Positions 25,936 through 34,789 of a stretch of 64,000 nucleotides of DNA are shown piece after piece (the stretch's first letter is position 1; every line of letters begins with the position of its first letter). This DNA is from Sideroxyarcus sp. (lineage in GTDB: Bacteria > Pseudomonadota > Gammaproteobacteria > Burkholderiales > Gallionellaceae), in NCBI GenBank assembly GCA_030651895.1, contig JAUSBR010000010.1, forward strand, positions 342,703-406,702, in the 5' to 3' direction. The notes under the pieces are model-generated. The model was not told where the DNA came from. It saw only the letters and a program-made list of their open reading frames with translations, and searched no databases. A program made the position numbers and the translations under genes.

Positions 25936-27618
25936 ATGAGCAAGATAAGCCGCCGCCCCTTCCCTGCCGATATCGCCGAAAAACTGGCCGCATCCGGCAT
26001 CCCGCCCCTGCTGGCGCGCATCTACGCCGCGCGCGGCATCGCCGAGGCCGCGCAACTGGATACCGACATCAAGCGCCTGCTGCCTTTTGCACTGCTCAGG
26101 AATGCCGAAACGATGGGCAAGCTGCTGGCCGACGCCATCGCCGCACAAAAGAAGATCCTGATCGTGGCCGACTACGACGCCGACGGTGCCACCGCCTGTG
26201 CCGTGGGTATGCGCGGTCTGGCTGCCCTTGGTGCAAAAGTGGATTTCATCGTCCCCAACCGTTTCGAATACGGTTACGGGCTCACTCCGGAGATCGTGCG
26301 GCTCGCCGCTGAAAGCAAACCCGACATCCTGCTCACCGTGGACAACGGCATCGCCAGCGTGGAGGGCGTGGCCGAAGCCCAGCGGCTGGGCATGCAGGTA
26401 CTGGTGACCGACCATCACCTGCCCGGCGATACGCTACCGGAAGCAGAGTGCATCGTGAATCCGAACCAGCCAGGTTGTTCCTTCCCCAGCAAAAACCTGG
26501 CCGGCGTGGGGGTGATGTTCTATGTGTTGATGGCCTTGCGCGCGGAGATGCGCGAGCGCGGTGCTTTTGCGGGCAAGACCGAACCCAACCTCGGCACCCT
26601 GCTTGATCTTGTCGCCCTCGGCACGGTGGCTGACGTGGTAAAGCTGGACGATAACAACCGTATCCTGGTGCAACAGGGTTTGCAGCGCATCCGCGCCGGT
26701 CGCTCTTGTGCCGGGATTCAGGCCTTGCTGCACATCGCGCGCCGACAAGCGGCGCAGGCAACATCCTACGAACTCGGTTTCATCGTCGGCCCGCGCCTGA
26801 ATGCAGCCGGACGGTTGGAGAACATGGGCTTGGGCATCCTATGCCTGCTGACCGATGATGCCGCCGAGGCCAATGATATCGCCGCCAAACTGGATGCGCT
26901 CAACCAAGAACGTCGCAGTATCGAGGCCGACATGCAGGACAGCGCGCTGGCGACGCTGCACGCCTTCGACCCAGCCGACAGCTTCTCGCTTTCGCTGTTC
27001 AACGAAGATTGGCATCAGGGCGTGATCGGTATCCTCGCCTCGCGCCTCAAGGACAAGTTCCACCGCCCGGTGATCGCCTTTGCCCGTTCGCAGACGGGCG
27101 AGCTGAAAGGCTCCGGCCGCAGCATCGCTGGATTGCATCTGCGCGATGCGCTCGATCTGGTGTCGAAACGACAGCCCCATTTGATCCTGAAGTTTGGTGG
27201 TCACGCCATGGCGGCGGGCCTGAGCATCCGCGAGGAACATCTCAATGAGTTCCGCCAAGCATTTGAATCCATTGCGCAGGAATTGCTCGATGCCGAAGCG
27301 CTGGTTAAGACCATTTCTACGGACGGCTCGCTTGACGAGCAAGAATTCACATTAAGTATCGCGCGCGACCTGCAACGCCAAGTGTGGGGACAGGGCTTTG
27401 CGGAGCCGCTGTTCGAGGGCGATTTCCGCGTGCAATCCCAGCGTATCGTCGGCGAGAAACATCTCAAGCTCAAACTGTCTTCTCCCGCCGGCAGTTACGA
27501 GGCCATCCGCTTTTTCCATGCCGACCCGGCGCCGGAGACGGTTCGTGCGGTATACAGCCTGAGTGTCAATGAATACAATGGAAACGAGACATTGCAGCTT
27601 ATCGTGCGCCACTGGTAA
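25936..27618 (+). CDS. recJ: Single-strand-specific 5'-3' exonuclease RecJ
   Basis: 560 residues, typical size. DHH phosphoesterase motifs VADYDADGATA, LTVDNGIAS and VTDHHLPGD; DHHA1 domain with GGHAMAAGLSI and SGRSIAGLHL; C-terminal OB fold. It resects DNA in RecFOR recombination, mismatch repair and base excision repair. A TGCTACACT extended -10 lies 12 bases before the ATG, so the leader may be very short. In E. coli the order recJ-prfB-lysS is also found, which makes the two inserts here (an MgtC-like gene and the Wadjet-type operon) stand out. Confidence 0.96.
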   Translation: MSKISRRPFPADIAEKLAASGIPPLLARIYAARGIAEAAQLDTDIKRLLPFALLRNAETMGKLLADAIAAQKKILIVADYDADGATACAVGMRGLAALGAKVDFIVPNRFEYGYGLTPEIVRLAAESKPDILLTVDNGIASVEGVAEAQRLGMQVLVTDHHLPGDTLPEAECIVNPNQPGCSFPSKNLAGVGVMFYVLMALRAEMRERGAFAGKTEPNLGTLLDLVALGTVADVVKLDDNNRILVQQGLQRIRAGRSCAGIQALLHIARRQAAQATSYELGFIVGPRLNAAGRLENMGLGILCLLTDDAAEANDIAAKLDALNQERRSIEADMQDSALATLHAFDPADSFSLSLFNEDWHQGVIGILASRLKDKFHRPVIAFARSQTGELKGSGRSIAGLHLRDALDLVSKRQPHLILKFGGHAMAAGLSIREEHLNEFRQAFESIAQELLDAEALVKTISTDGSLDEQEFTLSIARDLQRQVWGQGFAEPLFEGDFRVQSQRIVGEKHLKLKLSSPAGSYEAIRFFHADPAPETVRAVYSLSVNEYNGNETLQLIVRHW

Positions 27619-27629
27619 GGAGAAAGCTA

Positions 27630-28898
27630 ATGGACATCAACTTCCTGCAAGGCAACGGCATCGAAGCCTTGCCGCAATTCCTGACCAGCCTGGCCATCGG
27701 CCTGCTCATCGGGCTGGAGCGCGAACGCAACCCCTCCGCCAAAGCCGGACTGCGTACCTTTGCGCTGGTCGCGGTGTTCGGTACTTTGATGGCGCTGCTC
27801 GCGGACAAGATCGGCTCGCCCTGGATGGTCGTCGCGGGTATAGCCGCCGTGGCCGGCACTATCATCGCTGCATATCTCAATAGTCCTCCCGACGAGGACG
27901 ATGCCGACCCTGGCACCACCACGGTAGTCGCCCTGCTGCTCAGTTACGGGTTGGGCGTGATGATTTGGGTCGGGCTTTCCAAACTTGCCGTGATGCTGGC
28001 GATCGGTATCACCACTCTGCTCTACTTCAAGCCCGAACTGCGCGGTTTCACCCAAAGTCTGGCGCGCCGCGATCTGGTCGCCGTGCTGCAATTCTCGGTG
28101 CTGACCTTTATCGTGCTGCCCATACTCCCGGACCAGAGCTACGGCCCCTATGATGCGTTCAACCCCTACCAGGCCTGGTTGATGGTGGTGCTCATATCCG
28201 GCATCAGTCTTGCCGGTTATGCCGCGCTGCATGTGGTGGGAGCGCGCTACGGCGCTCCTTTGCTGGGCTTCTTCGGCGGATTGGTTTCGAGTACCGCCAC
28301 CACCATGATCTACGCGAAACACGGCAAAGCCAATCAGGCGATGATTAACCTGGCCGCTTCGGTGATTGTGATCGCCAGTATGGTGGTGCTGCTGCGCCTT
28401 CTGGTGGTGAGCTCCATCGTCGCTTACGGCGCCATCCCGACCTTGTTGCCGGTGTTCGCGGGCGGCTTGCTCGCCGGTCTGGTGGCCGCGGTCTTTGCCT
28501 GGCGCAAGACCATCAAGGGCACCGAACTCTTTGTCCCGGAGACAACCAACCCCGCCGAACTGCATACCGCCATCGGCTTCGGTCTGCTGTATGTCATCGT
28601 GCTGCTGGGCTCTGCCTGGATGGCCGATCTGGCCGGCAGCCAGGGTCTGTATGCGGTGGCGCTGGTCTCCGGTCTGACTGATGTGGATGCCATCACCCTG
28701 TCCAGCCTGCGCCTGTTCAATCTCGGACAATTGAGCGAGCAGCAGACCGTCACCGCGATCACCATCGCATTCCTTTCCAACGTCGCCTTCAAGTTCGGCA
28801 TGGTCGTCTTCATCGGCGGCTGGGCACTGGCCAGACAGGTCGCCATCGGCTTCGGCGCGATCGCCTGCGGCGTACTGTTCGGCCTGCTGATTCTTTGA
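27630..28898 (+). CDS. MgtC/SapB-like and DUF4010 polytopic membrane protein
   Basis: 422 residues with about eleven or twelve hydrophobic helices. The N-terminal part has the MgtC signature LAIGLLIGLERERN...AGLRTFALVAVFGTL; the C-terminal half matches the DUF4010 type (GLVSSTATTMIYAKHGK; LVSGLTDVDAITLSSLRL). It lies 11 bases after recJ behind a good AAGGAG site, so it is co-transcribed. MgtC relatives support growth at low magnesium or modulate the F-type ATPase; the function of the fused long form is not known. It is an extra gene between recJ and prfB. Confidence 0.85.
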   Translation: MDINFLQGNGIEALPQFLTSLAIGLLIGLERERNPSAKAGLRTFALVAVFGTLMALLADKIGSPWMVVAGIAAVAGTIIAAYLNSPPDEDDADPGTTTVVALLLSYGLGVMIWVGLSKLAVMLAIGITTLLYFKPELRGFTQSLARRDLVAVLQFSVLTFIVLPILPDQSYGPYDAFNPYQAWLMVVLISGISLAGYAALHVVGARYGAPLLGFFGGLVSSTATTMIYAKHGKANQAMINLAASVIVIASMVVLLRLLVVSSIVAYGAIPTLLPVFAGGLLAGLVAAVFAWRKTIKGTELFVPETTNPAELHTAIGFGLLYVIVLLGSAWMADLAGSQGLYAVALVSGLTDVDAITLSSLRLFNLGQLSEQQTVTAITIAFLSNVAFKFGMVVFIGGWALARQVAIGFGAIACGVLFGLLIL

Positions 28899-28941
28899 CC
28901 CGCCGGAGATTTTCGGATCCCTTCGGCCGGCTCTGGCCGTG

Positions 28942-28947
28942 TATAAT
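28942..28947 (+). promoter_or_regulatory. Probable -10 element of the prfB operon
   Basis: A perfect TATAAT lies 36 bases before the prfB ATG. No convincing -35 is seen at the right distance. Confidence 0.45.
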
Positions 28948-28983
28948 CGCGGCCTTTCCAAGCAGCGACTAAAAGACATAATC

Positions 28984-30088
28984 ATGGAAGCCGAACAACT
29001 CAACGCCCTCTCGAATTCCCTGCAAGACTTGCGCACCCGAAGCAACGAATTACGGAGGTTTCTTTGACTTCGACAGCAAGCAGGAACGCTTAGCCGAAGT
29101 CAATCAACTCGCCGAAGACCCGACCATCTGGAACGATGCGAAGCGCGCCCAGGAATTGGGCCGCGAACGCAAGTCGCTGGAAGACGTGGTGCTCGGCCTC
29201 ACCCAGATCACCCAGGATCTCGAAGATGCCGCCGAGTTGTTCGAGATGGCGCAGGCCGAGAACGATGACGACAGTCTGCTGAGCATCGCCGACGATGTGC
29301 AGGACATCGAGAAGCGCGTTGCCGCGCTCGAATTCCGCCGCATGTTCTCCAACCCGGCAGATCCGAACAACTGCTTCATCGACATCCAGGCCGGCGCCGG
29401 CGGCACCGAAGCCTGCGACTGGGCCTCGATGCTGTTGCGCCAATATCTCCGCTATTGCGAACGCAAGGGCTTCAAGGTCGAGGTGCTGGAACAGACCGAC
29501 GGCGACGTGGCAGGTCTGCGCAGCGCCTCGATCAAGGTCGAGGGCGAATACGCCTACGGTCTCCTGCGCACCGAGACCGGCGTGCACCGTCTGGTACGCA
29601 AGTCGCCGTTCGATTCCTCGGGCGGCCGCCATACCTCGTTCGCGAGCCTGTTCGTCTCCCCTGAAGTGGACGACTCGATCGAGGTGGACATCAACCCGGC
29701 CGACCTGCGCGTCGACACCTTCCGCGCGTCCGGCGCGGGCGGCCAGCACATCAACAAGACCGACTCGGCGATCCGCATCACCCACATCCCGACCGGTATC
29801 GTGGTGCAGTGCCAGAACGACCGCTCGCAGCACAAGAACCGCGCCGAAGCCATGTCCATGCTGAAATCGCGCATGTATGAAGAAGAGATGCGCAAACGCC
29901 GGGCCGAGGCCGACAAGCTGGAAGCCACCAAGTCCGACGTCGGCTGGGGCCACCAGATCCGCTCCTACGTGCTCGACCAGTCGCGCATCAAGGATCTGCG
30001 CACCAACGTCGAGATCTCCAATACGCAAAAGGTGCTCGACGGCGATCTCGATCCCTTCATCGAGGCCAGCCTGAAGCAAGGCGTTTAA
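28984..30088 (+). CDS. prfB: Peptide chain release factor 2, with programmed +1 frameshift
   Basis: 367 residues read as 28984-29064 joined to 29066-30088. The zero frame ends after 27 codons at CTT-TGA (29062-29067). A GGAGG three bases before CTT mimics a ribosome binding site, exactly as in the E. coli autoregulated frameshift: when RF2 is scarce the ribosome slips to CTT-T-GAC and goes on. The downstream frame has the GGQ loop [16 protein letters not shown] that releases the peptide, and domain features for UGA/UAA recognition (SPF motif in RKSPFDSSG). The stop is three bases before the first Wadjet-type gene, indicating one transcript. Confidence 0.97.
29054..29068 (+). other. Programmed +1 frameshift site in prfB
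   Basis: GGAGG (29054-29058), three-base spacer, slippery CTT, in-frame TGA, then C. All elements known for RF2 recoding are present with the right spacing. Confidence 0.95.
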
Positions 30089-30091
30089 TCC

Positions 30092-31357
30092 ATGTCCGTG
30101 GAGGAAAACAAAGGACTCTCCGAGTTCTTCGTTGACGGCGTCGAGCCTGCCGATGTACCGCAGTTCTTTCCGCTGGTCGAAGCCAAGCCGCTGATCGGTG
30201 CGATGATCGCGCTGTTCCGCGGTGGCGACGACGAGGTGATGGTGCGCCTGATGGTACTGCGCGAGATCGGTTTGCGCGCAGAGGCGCCGGAGTGGACTCC
30301 GCGCGACCTGCAAAGCCACTTCGCTTTCGTCAACCCCTCCAAACTCAACACCGTGCTCGGCCGCCTGCGCGAACACGAGCTGCTGCTGTGGGACAGCGAG
30401 CGCCACGTTTATCAAATCTCCTCCGCCGGACGCATGGTGCTGTCCGCGCTCTCCAGCCTGCTGTCGTTCAGCCCCGAACAGGACGGCGAATTCTTCGCCG
30501 CGCAGATCGCCGCCGGCGCTGCCGTCGGCAAACTGTCACCGGAAGCGCTGTCGCACCTGCTGGCGCGTCTTGCGGAACTGGAAGAAGAATTCTCCCAGGC
30601 CGTCGCCTCCGGTTCCGAGTTCCGCCTGCGCGCCGCACAGAGCAAGCTAACCTCGGTGTGGCAGTGGATGGAAAAAGCCAACGAAGTCTTGCGCAACCTC
30701 TCCGCCGAAGGCTTTGCCGACGATGCGAGCTGGCGGCTGGCGCAAGAGATCGGTTCGCGCCAATCTCGCATCATGCGCATGTCGTCGGTGTTCCAGCGCG
30801 AGCTGGCCGAGATCTCGCGCCAGCAGGTGCACCTGTCACATGGCGGCCTCAGTTCTTCCGAACTCGCCGCCTGGCTCAAGCAGCGCAGCGTGGACGAATT
30901 GGTCGGACTCGCCGCAGAGCAGCTTTCGATCACGCCGGAATGCACTTTCATCCTGCCCGACGTGATGCTGGACAACACCGAAGAATTCGTCGCGCGCGAG
31001 CAGCCGAACCGCCATGTCTCCGCCATGCCCGCGCCTGCCGAGGTCGAATATGTGGACGACATCGAGCACGAACCACCATATCAACTTGCCGCGCTGACAC
31101 GCCTGCTGTCCGGTCTGGAAGAACCGATGAGCTTGGCCGACGGCATCGTCGGCGGCAACTTCAGCGATGCCTCGTACCGCCTGTCGCTGCTGTCTTTCCT
31201 CGGCGAGCAGAACGTCGATCCCGAACTTGCGCCATTGGCGCACCTGCCGCTGCAATTGCGCTGGAATGAAAGTCTGGAACTGAAAACCATAGGACGCGAT
31301 GAGATCGCCGCCATGAGCGACGGCCACATCGAACCGCAACAGGAGAAGACCACATGA
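30092..31357 (+). CDS. jetA: Wadjet/MksF-like kleisin subunit (JetA-type)
   Basis: 421 residues, soluble. An N-terminal winged-helix-like part (about 50-125, with LQSHFAFVNPSKLNTVLGRLREHELLLW) is followed by a long helical middle and a second globular part (about 315-410), the layout of MukF/MksF kleisins that bridge the SMC heads. I assign it mainly from position: it heads a four-gene run followed by an MksE-like, an SMC-like and a TOPRIM-like gene, the A-B-C-D order of Wadjet anti-plasmid systems. The sequence does not clearly show the DUF3375 features I would expect in type I JetA, so the subtype is open. It begins 3 bases after prfB with only a weak ribosome binding site. Confidence 0.75.
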   Translation: MSVEENKGLSEFFVDGVEPADVPQFFPLVEAKPLIGAMIALFRGGDDEVMVRLMVLREIGLRAEAPEWTPRDLQSHFAFVNPSKLNTVLGRLREHELLLWDSERHVYQISSAGRMVLSALSSLLSFSPEQDGEFFAAQIAAGAAVGKLSPEALSHLLARLAELEEEFSQAVASGSEFRLRAAQSKLTSVWQWMEKANEVLRNLSAEGFADDASWRLAQEIGSRQSRIMRMSSVFQRELAEISRQQVHLSHGGLSSSELAAWLKQRSVDELVGLAAEQLSITPECTFILPDVMLDNTEEFVAREQPNRHVSAMPAPAEVEYVDDIEHEPPYQLAALTRLLSGLEEPMSLADGIVGGNFSDASYRLSLLSFLGEQNVDPELAPLAHLPLQLRWNESLELKTIGRDEIAAMSDGHIEPQQEKTT

Positions 31358-32028
31358 ATCAGGATCACGCCGCCCGCCTGATCGCACGCCTGCTGGCGTT
31401 GCGCTACCTGCCGCGCGAAGACAAGGAAGTACGCCGCCTATTGGTCGATGCCGGTTTCCGCGACGAAGTGGAACAGCGCCTCGCTGCCAGCGGCCTGCGT
31501 CTGTTGGCCCATCCTTTCTCTGCCCATGTCGGTATCGCCCTCACGCGCGAATGCGAAAGCGCGGTGTTCGAGCAGAACGACACCTGGCAATCCAGCAACC
31601 TCGGCCTGCCCAAGGATGCTGTGGCACTGCTGGTGATCCTGTGGGCACTCATCATCCTACCCAAGCGCGAGCGCCAGTTGTCCGGCGAGGCCACGCAGCA
31701 GGAAGAACAAAGCGAGATGTTCGAGACCGTGAAGCTCACCCCGCTCGCGCACGAAGCCTCGCGCGGCATCGCCGAGAACCTGCTGCTGGAAGACTACGGC
31801 AAGCTGCTAGGCGGCAAGGCGCGCCTGCAGCAGTTCGCGCTACCGCAGTTGTCGCGCCTTGGCTTCATCGAGCGCAAGAACAAGGTGATCCACGAAGGCC
31901 CGCTGCTCGACCTCGCCTTCGACTATGCCGAGATGGCGCCGCGCATCCTCAATGGCGCCTTGTCCGACCTGTTGAAAGAACGCGGCATATTGCGCGATGT
32001 AACGCTGGGGGAACTGCACAATGTTTAG
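31354..32028 (+). CDS. jetB: Wadjet/MksE-like subunit (JetB-type)
   Basis: 224 residues, soluble, overlapping the previous gene by ATGA. The size and the helical/winged-helix look (LARLLALRYLPREDKEVRRLL; LPKDAVALLVILWALIILPKRER; LPQLSRLGFIERKNKVIHEGPLLDLAFD) match MukE/MksE proteins, which bind the kleisin and set DNA entry into the SMC ring. The conserved-looking RKNKVIHEGPL region near the C-terminus resembles the JetB/DUF4194 core. Assignment rests on size, fold impression and operon position. Confidence 0.75.
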   Translation: MNQDHAARLIARLLALRYLPREDKEVRRLLVDAGFRDEVEQRLAASGLRLLAHPFSAHVGIALTRECESAVFEQNDTWQSSNLGLPKDAVALLVILWALIILPKRERQLSGEATQQEEQSEMFETVKLTPLAHEASRGIAENLLLEDYGKLLGGKARLQQFALPQLSRLGFIERKNKVIHEGPLLDLAFDYAEMAPRILNGALSDLLKERGILRDVTLGELHNV

Positions 32029-34789
32029 GTTGATGGAACTGGAAACCGTCCACTGGGACTACTGGCGCAATTTCAAACTGCCGCTGGATGCGCCCATCAT
32101 CACCATCTCCGGCCCCAACGGTTCGGGCAAGACCACCTTACTTGATGCGATGCGCACGCTGCTGGCGCTGGAGTGCTCGAAGAAGCGCGATTACAAACGT
32201 TATGTGCGCCGTAACGGCGAGGACTTCTGCTGGCTGCGCGGCGTGGTGGACAACCAGTGCCCGCCGGGTGCGAGTTATCGCCCATTCCGCCTGCCCTACC
32301 AGCAGGACAAGATCACGCTGGCCTGCCGCATCGACAAGAAAGGCGGCGACTGGTCGCGCAAGTACTGGATCGCCGACGGCGAGGTGAGCCTGCAGGAAAT
32401 CGAACAGAAAGGCGAAGAGTTCGGCGTGCGCGACTACCAGCGCATCCTGCATAGCGCAGGCCTCTCCCCCGCCATCGCCCGCGTGCTGTCGCTGGAACAA
32501 GGGCAGACCGACAAGCTGTGCGAACTGTCGCACAAGGACTTGCTCGACCTGGTGTTCCAGGTGTTCGGCGACAAGGAGGTGCTGGAGCGCTACCAGGAAG
32601 CGCGCCACCATCAGGAACATACGTCGCGCGAACTGGATGCGGCGCAGAACCAGCTGGAAGCGCTGGGCAACAATCTGGAAAAGCACGAACAGAAAGTGAA
32701 CCGCTATCTGGAATGGCATCGCCTCAACCAGGAGCGCACCGACCTGTTTTCCGAATCGCGCCCGCGCCTTGAGCATTACCTGCTGCAACGCGAGACCGAC
32801 AACGCGCGGCGCACCCTGCAATCCATGCGCAAGGAATGGCGCGCCAAGCGCGTCGAACGCAAGGAGTTGCAGATGGAGTTGCAGATTCAGCAACAGGCGC
32901 TGGAAGCCGCACAACTGCGCCGTCAGGCCGCCACCGACAGCGAACAGAACCAGCAACGCACGCTGAACGAACTCAACCGCGAACTGGGACGCTGGGAAAC
33001 CATCGTCGAGCAGCAAAAACGGCTGGAACAGCAGGCGCAGGCCAGTGAAGGCGGCAAGCTCGCCGACGCGCGCGAGATCGAACACATGGAAAGCGAACGC
33101 GCCAATCTGCTGGTGCGCATCGCCGAACAGGAACAAAAGCTGCGCCAGCTCGACGAGATGCTGGAGAACCTCGCAGCCGGTCGCCGTGCCGATCCGCTGG
33201 ATGTGGCAGCCTTTCGCCAGGCGTTGACGCAGGCCGGTATCGCGCATGACCTGCTGGCCGACGTGGTGGAGATCGCCGATCCCTCCTGGCAAGCCGCCGT
33301 GGAAGCTGTGCTTGCACCGTCCGCGCACATCGTGCTGCTCGCAAAAGAGAAGGACACGGAAGCCGCGATGGCATTGGGCGAAAAGCTGCGCTACCGCCAC
33401 TTCATCGTGCCGGACTGCATGCCTGCGGGTCTACCACCCAAAGGCTCGCTGCTGGAAGTGGTGCGCTTCACCAAGCCGGTGCCGGAATGGCTGCTGCGCA
33501 CGCTGGAGCGCACGCGCCGCGTGGAAGATGCCGTGGCCGGTGCCAAGCTGCCACGCGGCGAAGACTGGATCACACGCCAGGGCTACCTGCGCGAACGCCG
33601 CGGCGGTCGCTTCGCCGCGCAGGAACAAGCACGTTTCGGCAAGGCGCGTCTGGAGGCTTTGCGCGAACAGCGCAGCGGCATCGACAAGGCGCTTGCGCCG
33701 TTGCGCGAACAGCGCGACGACCTGACGTCCCGCATCCGCAATCAGCAGGCGCAGCTGGCCGGGGTCAGCGCCAGTGCGCAGCTGTCCGCCCGCGCGGCGG
33801 AGTTCGCCGAGGCGCGTAAGGAGTACGACGCACTGGTGCTGCGTCGCCGCGACAACACCGTGTTGCAAGCGCAGCAGGAACGCGAACAGGCCGACAAGGC
33901 CGTCACTGCGGCCTACACCAGTTCGCAGAAGATCCAGTTCGCGCTGCAAACGCTGGAGAAGGAAATCTCCGGCAAGGAAAACCGTTCTGCACGCGAAGAT
34001 CAGATCCGCCGCCTGCAAACGCTGCGCCACAACCGCAGGCAGTTCCCGGCAGGCTGGTGTGACGAGTCAGCCAACCAGCTGATCGCCGAAAAATACCGCG
34101 ACACCACCAACATCGACCGCCGCATCGAGGAGATCGAATACCGCTTCAAGGAAGAATCCTGGGAGACTGACGACACCGTGGTCGCGCTGCGCAACAAGAT
34201 CAAGGACGACTACCAGCGCATGGAAAATGACTTATCCACGCGCCGCCGCGACAACGAGATGGCGCGCAGCCAGACCGAGACGGCGCGCGAGCAATACATC
34301 GCCGTGTTGCGCCACACCGTCGGCCGCTACGTGAAGAACCTCAAGGTGCTGGGCGACCTGGCCGGCATCAAGGTGGAGAACGAACCGGTCCTGCTCGACA
34401 ACAACGACCTGTCGCTGGCGCAGGCCGGACTCGCGGTGCGCTTCAACTTCGACGACAAAGGCTTCATGGGCATGAACGACGGCGACGCCTCCGGCGGTCA
34501 GCAGGTGATGAAGTCGCTGATCTTGCTCGTTGCCCTGATGATGGAAGAATCCCGACCCGGCGGCTTCGTGTTCATCGACGAACCCTTCGCCCACCTCGAT
34601 ATCGCCAATATCGAGCGCGTCGCGAAGTTCCTCAAGGCCACCCGCGCCCAATACCTGCTCACCACGCCGGTCACCCACAACGTCGGTGTGTACGACCCGT
34701 CCATGCTCACGCTGGTGACCTTCAAGAAGAAGCCGACGGACGCCTGGGCACCGGGGGTGAAAGTGCTGGTGCGGGAGCGCAATGGCTGA
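32021..34789 (+). CDS. jetC: SMC-like ATPase of a Wadjet/MksB-type system (JetC-type)
   Basis: 922 residues. Walker A GPNGSGKTT (about 31-39); signature motif SGGQQ (about 824-828); Walker B GGFVFIDEPFAHLD (about 846-860). Two long coiled-coil arms surround a globular segment near residues 405-525 (DVVEIADPSWQAAVEAVLAPSAHIVLLA) that looks like an SMC hinge. It is shorter than E. coli MukB (about 1480) and than the type I JetC proteins I know (about 1100). In Wadjet complexes the ATPase extrudes DNA loops to find small closed circles for cleavage. The start overlaps jetB by 8 bases and the end overlaps jetD by 8 bases, implying strict co-translation. Confidence 0.85.
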   Translation: MFRLMELETVHWDYWRNFKLPLDAPIITISGPNGSGKTTLLDAMRTLLALECSKKRDYKRYVRRNGEDFCWLRGVVDNQCPPGASYRPFRLPYQQDKITLACRIDKKGGDWSRKYWIADGEVSLQEIEQKGEEFGVRDYQRILHSAGLSPAIARVLSLEQGQTDKLCELSHKDLLDLVFQVFGDKEVLERYQEARHHQEHTSRELDAAQNQLEALGNNLEKHEQKVNRYLEWHRLNQERTDLFSESRPRLEHYLLQRETDNARRTLQSMRKEWRAKRVERKELQMELQIQQQALEAAQLRRQAATDSEQNQQRTLNELNRELGRWETIVEQQKRLEQQAQASEGGKLADAREIEHMESERANLLVRIAEQEQKLRQLDEMLENLAAGRRADPLDVAAFRQALTQAGIAHDLLADVVEIADPSWQAAVEAVLAPSAHIVLLAKEKDTEAAMALGEKLRYRHFIVPDCMPAGLPPKGSLLEVVRFTKPVPEWLLRTLERTRRVEDAVAGAKLPRGEDWITRQGYLRERRGGRFAAQEQARFGKARLEALREQRSGIDKALAPLREQRDDLTSRIRNQQAQLAGVSASAQLSARAAEFAEARKEYDALVLRRRDNTVLQAQQEREQADKAVTAAYTSSQKIQFALQTLEKEISGKENRSAREDQIRRLQTLRHNRRQFPAGWCDESANQLIAEKYRDTTNIDRRIEEIEYRFKEESWETDDTVVALRNKIKDDYQRMENDLSTRRRDNEMARSQTETAREQYIAVLRHTVGRYVKNLKVLGDLAGIKVENEPVLLDNNDLSLAQAGLAVRFNFDDKGFMGMNDGDASGGQQVMKSLILLVALMMEESRPGGFVFIDEPFAHLDIANIERVAKFLKATRAQYLLTTPVTHNVGVYDPSMLTLVTFKKKPTDAWAPGVKVLVRERNG

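Noticed and set aside
27627..29045. A 472-codon open frame on the minus strand
   Set aside because: Antisense to the MgtC-like gene and the start of prfB, with His/Gly/Asp-rich shadow composition.
28984..29067. prfB as a broken pseudogene with an early stop
   Set aside because: The stop lies in the conserved RF2 programmed frameshift context (GGAGG, three bases, CTT-TGA-C), so the gene is intact.
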